Assembly: GCA_036873755.1 (NCBI GenBank)
Contig: JAVTVY010017181.1
Location: 558,001 to 622,000, forward strand
Reading direction: 5' to 3'
Length of the DNA stretch: 64,000 bases
Source: Hanleya hanleyi
Taxonomy: Eukaryota > Mollusca > Polyplacophora > Lepidopleurida > Hanleyidae
In this document: one piece after another, positions 24,259 through 33,625 of the stretch
Numbering within the stretch: the first letter of the stretch is position 1
Layout: the number at the start of each line of letters is the position of its first letter
Notes under the pieces: generated by a model
Databases searched by the model: none
Seen by the model: only the letters and a program-made list of their open reading frames with translations
What the model was told of the DNA's origin: nothing
Made by a program: the position numbers and the translations under genes

Positions 24259-26218
24259 GGTCAATTCCATTGTGACGGGCGCTACATTCAGAGTATATTC
24301 CTGGTATTGAAATATGCCAGATTTGCACACTACTGCTCCAATATAACTAACATTCTTCAAACAGTTAAAGATTATGTAGGAGTGTAAAGTAATATAAAAA
24401 ATTTGAAAGAATGTGATTGACCAATCAAAATCACAGACAATTTGCATAACGTGACGGGCGCTACAGGGATTTCCCTCCATTTGTGCGGTTAGTATGGAAA
24501 CTTCCAAATCCCTGTGATTTCTCAAATGATTTTAACTTCTTATCAGTATGGCATAGTAAGGTACTGAGTACTGATTCTTTGTTGAAGAACAGTTTGCCCC
24601 ATCTCTTATTATCTGCTAACATGAATTTGAAAATTCCAGTGTGACGGGCGCTACATATTTTGTGACGGGCGCTACACCCTCTGAAAGAGAATGGGCTAGG
24701 TCCTATAAATCCTATAATAAGACAATGACAAGTTGATGGTTAAGTGTCCAATTGTTTATTTCAATATTCTCTGAAATATTCACCAAGAATAAGACACATT
24801 ATGCCAACATTCCAATTGATTTAATGTGCTATTTCATCAAGCAACAAAAATGATCTTCACGACATGTTGTATCCAGGTGATATGGCAGATGACACACCTT
24901 TCTTGCCAACATTAATTTTCTTTGAAAAATCCTGATAAAGAAAGATCCAGTCGAAGGTTATAACTTACACTGGGGAGGGCCATAATGCAGTAATATAAAG
25001 ATGATGGCACCCCCAGGCCTGGTAGCTAGGGTTAAGACCGGATCCCACCTGTAGCTTATTCTGCTGGAAGCACTGAATTGCAGAGTTTACTCTTGATGTC
25101 GTAGTCAGAAAGAGTTTCATGCACACCTTCACAACATCTTTGAAAGAATTAAGAAATGAGTTTTGACTGTGTGAAAATATTTGTTGGGGCAGTTCATCAT
25201 GTAAGAATCTTCAAACTAGGGACACCGTGTGCAATACAGCTCGTCAGGTAGCTTTTCCAGGTTCAACAAAGGTTCCCTGCATGTAGTCATCTATCGTGTT
25301 TTCCTTACGTGATGAATAGGCCATTTGGCACTGCCACTTCAACATCATATGATAATGAGCTAACATGTGACCAAACTTGAGTGTATATTGGTTAAAGTGA
25401 AAACCAATCATCAAAATGAGCTGCGACTGCATCAAAATCCAAAGGTGAAATGGCCAGTATAAAGCTCGCAACCAGGAAGAGAGGAAATCGCTGATGGCAA
25501 TTATATATGGGCCAATAATATTAATATCTATACGTCTAGTCAGGCATACATCACTCAGGACAGTGGCTTCATGTCTGATAAACAATGTTGCAATTTTGAG
25601 TGCAACTGGTTCAGCTGAATGCTAGGGCCTCCTGTACTAAACGTGACGGGCGCTACATTAGAGGCTGTAGCGCCCGTCACGATGAAATCTGTAGCGCCCG
25701 TCACGCTAATTAGCTTGGTCAATTAGTAACTGCTAAAATTAAATCTGACTAATATAGTTGGTACTCGAGCACTAATAGAAGAAAAGGGATTCATGTTATT
25801 TTATGGACCTTTATTTTATCAGCACATTAAAAATTAGTAGAATATTGTGACGGGCGCTACAACACGACAGTAACGTTTATTATTGGACATACGATTTAAT
25901 AAAAATATCTAGTGCCTGTTCTGATGACAAATATCAGAGCAAGAGGTGGCTGTTTAACTGAATATTGCAAACAACCTAAGATTAAATGCATTTATGTACA
26001 AATTTCCACAAAAAACAGTTATACAGTAAAAAATCCTTATCAGGCTAAATTATTTCAGTAGATGTAGGTGGCGCCACCTGGCCCATGGGCGATTGAATGC
26101 ATATTTCCTGACTTGTTTCTGAAAGCGTGGAGCATATACTACATATATGTATATAGGTTATTATAAAATATCCAATTAAAAAATTGCCACTTTGGTTTAA
26201 TTTTACGTGGAATTGACC
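24259..26218. mobile_element. 1.96-kb TTAA-flanked element with eight 15-bp motif copies
   Basis: The body starts GGTCAATTCCAT and ends with the complement (GTGGAATTGACC). TTAA sits at both flanks (24255-24258 and 26219-26222), as for piggyBac-like and other TTAA-targeting transposons. The exact motif GTGACGGGCGCTACA occurs at 24272, 24451, 24641, 24662, 25643 and 25847 (+), and at 25666 and 25690 (-). The copies are confined to the outer 420 bp on the left and outer 580 bp on the right, leaving about 970 bp without any. The centre has a 113-codon minus-strand ORF (25244-25585) that I do not recognise. It appears non-autonomous. The flanks themselves have a weak inverted similarity to the TTAAGG...CTGGTG family described at 39.7 kb. 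Confidence 0.85.
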
Positions 26219-26310
26219 TTAAGGATGTCTGCTGGTGGTGTATCAAGTAATTAACTCTTTTAATAATGTGGGTTGCATTCTTAAATGTATAATATGCGGA
26301 ACAAGCATTC
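26219..26310. repeat. Fragment of the TTAAGGATGTC...CTGGTG element family
   Basis: Begins TTAAGGATGTCTGCTGGTGG and continues with sequence matching the right terminus of the complete copy at 39,696-40,131 read in reverse ('AAGTAATTAACT', 'AATAATGTG', 'TTGCATTC'). Its terminal TTAA is also the right-hand target-site copy of the 1.96-kb element, so the two elements abut exactly. Confidence 0.75.
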
Positions 26311-26897
26311 TGGGAACCGCAACATCTCGCCTTGCGGGGTCTGCCACTGAAGCTGCAGCAGTATTGAAAACATATGCACATCCTCGAACCACATTAAACT
26401 TGTGTAGCAAGTTTCAAACTCATTTAATGAAAGCTGACAGCATCAGCAAACTTTTCATGTACGGTGTATATACATGTAAGTACATTATCATTAGCTAATT
26501 ACTAAGACGAAACCCTCAAAATCTGAACAAAAATTAATATTTCATCTCATAAATAGCACATGCACATCCTCGAAACCCATTAAACTTGTGTAGCAAGTTT
26601 CAAACTCATTCAATGAAAGCTGACAGCTTCAGAAAACTTTCCATGTACAGGTGTACAAGTAAGTACATTATCATTGGCAGATTACCAAGACAAAACCCTC
26701 AAAATCCGAACAAAAATTAATATTTCATCTCATAAATAGCACAGGCACATCCTCTAATCATATGAAATGTGTGTATCAAGTTTCATAATCCATTGACAGC
26801 TGATAACTGCAGAAAACTTTCTATGTACATGTGTACATGTAGAAGGCCTACATGTACAATTCTGCTAAACAGAAAACTCAATCATTTGCCATAATTT

Positions 26898-27714
26898 GGG
26901 CCGTCCTTAAAATTATCTGGGTTTCCGGTAACCCGACCGACCCATCAAAAACTGAAAATCGAGGGTCGGCGGTTTTATTATTATTTTTTTTTTTCACGAG
27001 AAGAGAAATAAAATCCAAACCTGGTCTGTATTTGCAAGCTAATTCAATTCGTCTATCTTCTACAAATGATTGTTCTCGCTGCTCTAAAATGCTTTTTTTT
27101 TTCACAATAAAATGTTCGCCGGTCGTTAACAGAACTGAATTCAGCGATACCGGAAGCACATGGCAAATCTTGGGGCTTTAGTTATTGCCCGTGACAAAAA
27201 GCTGTAGTTGTCTCCCTTGCCGTTCCGGGAACTAAAATGGCGCGGTCGCCATTTACTGTTTCCGTGATACAAAGTGGAAATGTTTTAAAAAACAATCATA
27301 TAACCCTCGTGTCGACGACATCGACATTTCTCGAGGTCTTACAGTCAATCGTGCAGGATGTCGAGGCAGAAATAGAAACCATAACGGTTTCTAGATTGAA
27401 TGCGGACTCCTCGACATCGTTTAGTTGCGACTCTGGCTTGACAGTTGGTGATCTTCTCCAACTGGACGGAGAAATTCAATTATCCAGACTCCTGGCCTTT
27501 GTGGTATTGTTTTTCCTTTGTCATGTTAATGGACAAAACTTTCCAACATATACCCATATTGAGATTTGTAGTGTCGTAGGTGATTGAACTCCACTTTCAA
27601 ATGTGCCTATCAGAAAAAAAAGAAAAAAAGAAGAAAAAAATTGCCTACCTACCTACCTACCCATCTTTTGCAATGGTCCGTTACCTGAAACAGGCATATT
27701 TTTACGGATGGCCC
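26898..27714. mobile_element. DNA transposon with GGGCC(G/A)TCC inverted ends
   Basis: The left end GGGCCGTCCTTAAAATTAT...GTTTCCGGTAAC is mirrored by the right end, whose complement reads GGGCCATCCGTAAAAATAT...GTTTCAGGTAAC. This gives imperfect inverted repeats of about 35 bp around 817 bp. It splits the 180-bp tandem array. Internal features are two T/A-rich tracts, an A/G-rich run with (CCTA)n near 27,645-27,660, and one ORF (27237-27587). The superfamily is not determined and no convincing target duplication was seen. Confidence 0.75.
27237..27587 (+). CDS. 116-residue ORF inside the 26.9-kb transposon, function unknown
   Basis: ATG at 27237, sequence beginning MARSPFTVSVIQSGNVLKNN; stop at 27585-27587. 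The first 80 or so residues look like real protein: balanced composition, alternating beta-like hydrophobics ('ITVSRLNADSSTSF', 'LTVGDLLQLDGE'). The last 35 are hydrophobic and atypical, and may be intron read-through after a donor near 27,500. No signal peptide or known motif. It may be the first exon of the element's own protein or a captured host exon. I do not recognise the family. Confidence 0.45.
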   Translation: MARSPFTVSVIQSGNVLKNNHITLVSTTSTFLEVLQSIVQDVEAEIETITVSRLNADSSTSFSCDSGLTVGDLLQLDGEIQLSRLLAFVVLFFLCHVNGQNFPTYTHIEICSVVGD

Positions 27715-28149
27715 TGGACAAAAATTAATAGTTCAGGTCAAGAAAAGCACAGGTAAGCTTACATCCTCTAATCACAAGACACATGTGTATCAAGATTGAT
27801 AATCATTGATAAGATTGACAGCTCACAACTGCAGCAAACTTTCTATGTACAAATGTACATGTGCACTTGACTTCAGCTAAACGAAATACTCTCATAGGGA
27901 TTTTAAAATTGGAGCACCGATGGAATTCCCAGGGGTAGTGCCATAACTGGACCACCAGATGGATTACCCACACCCCATATATATATATTTTTTTTCTCGT
28001 TTTTAAAAATATTTTTTCGCTTAATTGTTTTTGGTTTTTTTTAAATTTGCTAAACCAAAGACCTTATCATTTCCAGGCCGTGGACACCAACATCGACAAC
28101 AACATTCTCTCCCCCCTCTCTTCACAATATCCCCCCCCCCCCTTACCAT

Positions 28150-28400
28150 AAGGTGAGATTAAAAAGAAAAAGTTTGTGTGTATTTATTAGCTTTTGACAA
28201 CATTGAGTAAACTGACCCATGCTCCATTTGATAACCCAGAAAACATGAGGAATAGTCCTGGTTTTGAAGCATATTTGTGAAAAAAATAATATTTAACTTT
28301 TTCTCATATTCTGATTGTTTGAAGATAATCACAACATCTACCAAACTTAACCAAATTGGATGGATGTTGCTGAGCAAAATTCCCAAAGCCCAAAAACACC
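28150..28400 (-). repeat. Truncated internal copy of the TTAAGGATGTC element family
   Basis: Read in reverse complement this segment parallels 39,790-40,005: shared features include 'AAGAAAAAGTTAAATA' versus its counterpart, 'CATGAATATGCTTCAAAAC' near-matches, 'GGGTTATCAAAT' and 'GAGCATG...TCAGT'. Both ends are missing. It is preceded by an unannotated T-rich and C-rich stretch (27,980-28,145). Several short ORFs here are chance. Confidence 0.65.
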
Positions 28401-28980
28401 AGTGAACTACCACAATGTTGTATACTTTATGCTATTGTCAGATTTTGATTTTTGAAAATCAGCTAAGACACAGGACAAGGGCATAACACTTACACCAATA
28501 AATGGATGGTACAGTCAGGACTGATTGTCAGTGGCTTGATGATGATGATTCTCCGTTGGAAAGCACTGGAGGTATTTAAATTAATCACAGAGAAACAAAT
28601 GCTGATTCAAAATGGGTCCATTAATGCACCAACTAGTGATTTGTTTTCTGGTTTCATAAAGCTACTAAAGTACGGTAATAGATCGTACCCCAAATGCATC
28701 AGAAAACCTGGGTGTGGGTCTCTACACTTGTACAGTCAGTATATATGATCGCATAAACATGATAAAAGAGCACTGATCAGCTAAACATATCCCACTCCTT
28801 TACAGTCTCATATGAGTTACTTTGTCTTCCCTTATCAAATATTCTTATGCTACGGGTCTATTCCTACTTCCATCCACCTGTTTTAACGATGGGCAAGTTT
28901 TCATCACTCATGGGGAAACCGCTTCAATTTGACCTTTCATCTTTGGGGACTTTTACTGAAAGGTGAACATACAGAAAAGC

Positions 28981-29845
28981 CACAGGGGCTTGTAGTTGGT
29001 CGGTTATTAATTAAGATATTAATATTACTATATACTCTCCTCCTACTCTATTTACACAAGGGGATCCAGTGGAAACCACGGTTTTCCAGTCAAACTGCCC
29101 CGACCAAAACGGCAACTCACAGATTCAATAAAACTTTATCCATCCTTATTTCTTACCTCAACGTGCTCTCCAAACTTCAATTCATTAGTTCAAACTTTAT
29201 AACTCTTCAATCTATTCCTTTTAATTGCGTAAATCCATCAATCAAAACAGCTCAACTCCCGCCCTTTCAACGTTTATGTCGAACTAGCAAGTGACCCGCC
29301 GATACGGGCTGAATATGTTCACGCGATTTCAATGGCCAAAATTACTGCATTGAACTTTGAAGGAAATGTATTTTTTTCTAAGAAGATGTCAAAGGACGAA
29401 ATACTTGGATGATAGGCAATTTTACATAATCCGTGTAGTAATTTCGGCCATTGACATCGCGCGAACAAATTCAATCCGTATCGGTGGGTCACATGGTAGT
29501 CACATGCACTCGACTACCGTTCCCAGTTCTTTGACATAAACGTTGAAAGGCCTTGAAAGGGCGGGAGTTCAGCTGTTTTGATTGATGGATTTACGCAATT
29601 AAAAGGAATAGATCGAAGAGTTATTAAGTTTGAACTGATGAATTGAAGTTTGGAGAGCACGTTGAGGTAAAAAATAAGGATGGATAAAGTTTTATTGAAT
29701 CTGTGAGTTGCCGTTTTGGTCAGGGGGTGGGGTTGGCGGGGAAACCGTGGTTTCCACTGGGTCCCCTTGTGTAAATAGAGTAGGAGCAGAGTATATATAA
29801 ATATTAATATCATAATTAATAACCGACCAACTACAAGCCCCTGTG
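28981..29845. mobile_element. Long foldback element A (865 bp)
   Basis: The arms 28981-29345 and 29440-29845 are inverted copies, from CACAGGGGCTTGTAGTTGGT at the left and its complement at the right to the inner GACCC(G/A)CCGATACGG pair. Similarity is high, with a few indels and a central loop of about 95 bp. The 120-codon ORFs seen on opposite strands of the two arms are the same repeat read twice and are not independent genes. It could form a large hairpin. No transposase. Confidence 0.9.
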
Positions 29846-29885
29846 AGAAAAGCACAGCATTATTCGCAAGGGCATTGCTACCCAC

Positions 29886-30392
29886 GGTGTAGCTAAGTAA
29901 GATTCATAGCTTCTCCCTTCCCTCAACGCTATGCCGACGACAAATACATTTCCCTGTTGGTAACTTGAACATCTTTACGGCGCACTTATTATTACCTTTT
30001 CACCCTATTGGACCTTCATTAACTTGAGAAAATGGGCCACCATGAATCAAAATACCATAAATTTTAATCGATGTTGTGATCATCATCCTGTGTATACACG
30101 GGGTCTATTATGACGAAAATGCCCATCTTCTTGACCCTCAATTTCCGGTGATTTTGAGGCTCCATAGGGATAATTTTAACGTCTGTAATTAATATATGAC
30201 CGACGAAGGGCCATTTAGTCTGCCATTTCTGTATTTTTATTCATGGCGGCCCATTTTCTCAAGTTAATGAAGGTCCAATAGGGCGCAAAAGTAATAATAA
30301 GTGCGCCATGGAGATGTTCGACACAGGGACAAGTATTTGTCATCGGCATAGCGTTGAGGGAAGGCAGACGCTATGAATCTTAGCTACCCATT
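29886..30392. mobile_element. Foldback element B (about 500 bp)
   Basis: Left arm 29886-30065 and right arm 30238-30392 are inverted: 'CCTCAACGCTATGCCG' with its complement near 30,345, and 'GGACCTTCATTAACTTGAG' with its complement near 30,258. The loop of about 170 bp contains no ORF. It sits directly between foldback elements A and C, with only a few bases separating each. Confidence 0.85.
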
Positions 30393-31226
30393 AGTTCAAC
30401 AAGCTGAACCCTACTGACATTTAATTTTGTGATATTGATTATGTAGGGTTCAGCCGTTGAACCGAAATTTCCTATCGCAAAATTTACGCCTCCCGACTTG
30501 GGTAACAGCGGGTGGATTTACGCTCATAAAAAAAGCAATAATACCTATCGCTTTGTGTTCGTTTGGATAGAATACATATTTGCCTACTTCTCTGGCTATT
30601 TATTTTCTCTGTCCAGCTCCTTTCATTTCCATAAACGACAAAGGAAAAAAATATCATCGCGGACGATCTTCCAAACACGAAATCCACCGCCATTATAGAA
30701 CATTCTCGCGTGACACTGATTCTCTCACGTGACGTTATTCTAAATTCAGGATTACAAGAGTCGGAAAAACTGAATCCGCTCAGTCGACCCAGTCGCTTAG
30801 GGAGATGAAAAATCCTGTGAATTACATTTTCAGTATGTGCCTTCTATTATGCTTGATACCGATAGTTACAATTTTACATTTAAATGCAGATAATGTAACA
30901 GCCTAATGAATGAGCCGTTTCCGACCTTCCTGCCTACAATCCCGAATTTACAAATTGGTCTCGTGCCACCATAGTGACATTTCAAAATGGCGGTGGATTT
31001 TGTTTTTGGAAGATCGACCGCGATGATTTTTTTTTCTTTTGCCGTTTATGGAAATTAAAGGAGCTGGACGGAGAAAATACGTATTCTATCCAAACGAGAA
31101 CAACGCGGTAGGCATTATCCATTGTTATGAACGCAAATTATGAATAGGAAATTTCGGTTCAACGGCTGAACCCTACATAATCAATATCACAAAATTAAAT
31201 GTCAGTGGGGTTCAGCTTGTTGAACT
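30393..31226. mobile_element. Foldback element C (834 bp)
   Basis: Starts AGTTCAACAAGCTGAACCCT and ends with its complement at 31226. The arms, 30393-30695 and 30986-31226, include 'GTAGGGTTCAGCCGTTGAAC' (near 30,449) and its complement (near 31,160), and 'AAATCCACCGCCATT' with 'AATGGCGGTGGATTT'. The arms share a diverged segment around 'TCTATCCAAAC'. The loop is about 290 bp. ORFs on both strands near 30.5-30.7 kb follow from the palindrome. Confidence 0.9.
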
Positions 31227-33319
31227 AGCTACCCATGGTGCGTTTCGAAGTGAGACCGAGTCTGAGAGCTACATTCCGCAGCTACTCAGAAAAGTATTTA
31301 GGCGTACATCTTTTAACCAAATAAACCCACCAATGCAGCATGTAAGGGAATCATAAAGGGGGACTGGCAGAATGCACAATAAATGCTGTTTGTTGATGTT
31401 TTACCACAACAACAACATTTTACAACCACGATGTTATTACAAAACAATACCGTACCTTTCTTAGAAATCTAAACGGTGCATTATGGTTTGCACATAGGGA
31501 ATACTAAACCATTTCCCTGTACAGTTACACACGAGCCTGTACATTTACTTTGATTATTCGTTGTCGACAGTTTCAGACGCTTGTTTGGAAAATTGCCGCC
31601 ATATTGCTGCAGTTGCTATGACAGTTACTCGCCGTGAGTGGATGTTAGGCACAATCTCATTGGTGGGGACTACTTTTACTTGGGTTATACAAAAGTTGAC
31701 TTTAAGGCACGTGAACGAAACAGAACAAACGAAAACAACAACGAAAATAATCTGTGCAGTAACTTGCCTTTGTGAGATTAAAAATTATATTATAATATGT
31801 AGTGCTCAGTTTCAAGAAGCGGCTAGACAGACACTTCTCAGCGACAACCGATATATATTTTTACAAAACAGGCTGGTAAACGTTATCGTAGCACATGTAC
31901 ACCTGGATTTTATTAATTTTTTTTAAACACCCACCATGGCACCGTAGATAAGTTTCAGTTCAGTGAAGTTCAGAGGAGGCACAAGTTCCATGAGAACTTC
32001 GACCTCAATTCTGAGGTATCAAGGTATCAAGGTATCAAGGTATAGTAGGCAAAGCCTAAAAGTGAGCGCAGGATATGTGCAACTATACCCATAATGGACA
32101 GCTATAACTTTTGTTGTTATTGTTTATCTGTTAATCCACTCCTTAACTCGATGAGTATATTTTTACTGGTGCTACGGCTTCGGGATGAGATCTCGTACAC
32201 TTTTCACAGTTTATTTCAATTTTATATAAAAGTAATTTCTTGAGAGACACAAAAACTGACCTGGTTAGTGCTGTGGGAGTTTCGCGGGTTACGTGACCTT
32301 TCCCTGCACGTGCGGGAGCAGTTATTAACTCGACTTTTTAGGTACCGCTAACCCACGAGAGAGAGCAATTCTCGTACAACAGACGAAAGTCGCAATTTTA
32401 TGCTGAACTGTTGTAAATATCATCGTTCATGCACTTATAAAAAATTTATTTGAGTAGTTTTAGAAGAAATAATATATACTAATTGGACAATTTATCAATT
32501 TGACCTGTTCACAATGAAAGGCTGAACAGCGACGTTATTTGGACGAAAAACGAGATTATTTTACCTCCGGAAAGTCTTCGGCAGTCATCAGTCAAGTATA
32601 ACTCTTCCGCCGTCAATAGCTGATAGCGTTTCCACTAATTATCCGATTTTAATTTTAATAATATATTTGGAATCCTGAAAAAATACTGGTTTCAGAAATA
32701 TATAGATTGGTATATTTGTATGCTGGATGGATGGATGGATGTACTTGGGCACTCCATCGCATGCTATTTCATGACGAAAAATTCAACCGGAAGATGACAC
32801 TGATTTACTGGAAATCTGAATTTGCCGTCATTTCACTGTGAACATTCGTTCGGAGATAGGGAGGGGCGGTCGAAGAAAAGCAATGACTGCGCCCCGTGTC
32901 ACATGACATAAACACAGCTGACAAAATGGCATTGTCGTCTGGCTTTCGTGGAATAAACATGATGGTCATCAATCATTTTACCTAATTGGTTGGCGATAAA
33001 ATGGACTTCCCGTGTGATGAAAACTAGAAGTAAGTATGCTCCGGAAAACAATTTAAAAAAAATAATACTTCCAATCATACCAAGAAATAGAAATTTTAAC
33101 AGACAAATTAAACTTCACCCCGCGCACATAAGCAATCCACATAAAAAGTCACCACGTGCTCTGAACGCGCGCACGTGCGCGGTGTACGAAATTTGATCTG
33201 TACGAGATTCGATCTCAAGCCCGTACAAGATAAAATCACATGGTGCTATTTTCCCACAATGCTGTTTGTTATCTTATGCTTGTAAGATGCGACACCATTG
33301 TGGGAGAGAGACACGGGTA
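31227..33319. other. Intergenic stretch without recognised gene
   Basis: About 2.1 kb with no convincing coding sequence. A 121-codon ORF at 31561-31926 has no codon or domain signature and ends in a T-run. Simple sequence includes a short (GGTATCAA)n run near 32,020-32,043 and (GGAT)n near 32,725. A moderately GC-rich patch with several CpGs lies near 32,850-33,190. Confidence 0.6.
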
Positions 33320-33625
33320 CCCGGCTATAGAAATTTCAGGGTTTCCATGGAAAAAAAATGACCCTATAAACACCCTGGGTCCGGTTGTTCAACGGTGGGA
33401 TAAGCACTATCCCCGGGATAAGTCTGATAACCGTGGGTTAAAATTTATCCCTGGGATAAGATGCGTTGCTGAAAGCAGTGTTATCTTTATCCCGGGGTTA
33501 AATAACACTTAACCATGGGATAACTTTAAACCATGGATGGAGGTAGTTTATCTTTTACCCTACCGAATTTGTGAATCCCAAACCCGGAAGTAAAAATCAT
33601 TTTCTGCTGTCAAAAATCGTCGATT

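Larger units (their letters stand above)
26375..27890. repeat. ~180-bp tandem repeat, four copies, interrupted by a transposon
   Basis: Copies begin near 26375, 26556, 26739 and 27748. Each has 'CACATCCTC', then 'GTAGCAAGTTTCAAACTCAT' or a diverged form, then 'GAAAGCTGACAGC', 'ACTTT(C/T)CATGTAC' and 'CAAAAATTAATATTTCATCT'. Copies 1 and 2 are close to each other; 3 and 4 are more alike (TCTAATCA version). The run is broken between copies 3 and 4 by the element at 26898-27714, showing the tandem array was there first. Non-coding. Confidence 0.8.

Noticed and set aside
25244..25585. 113-codon minus-strand ORF as the transposase of the TTAA element
   Set aside because: Lacks DDE-type motifs and is far shorter than piggyBac transposases (around 550-600 residues); kept only as an unexplained ORF.
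24272..25861. CRISPR-like array from the regularly written GTGACGGGCGCTACA
   Set aside because: The spacing is irregular (6 to nearly 1,000 bp), copies occur in both orientations, and the genome is eukaryotic.
28929..29885. Two related 120-residue proteins on opposite strands
   Set aside because: They are the two arms of one inverted repeat. The frames are not conserved beyond DNA-level similarity.
31561..31926. 121-codon ORF
   Set aside because: No domain, no homologous feel, ends in a T-tract; consistent with chance in open AT-rich DNA.
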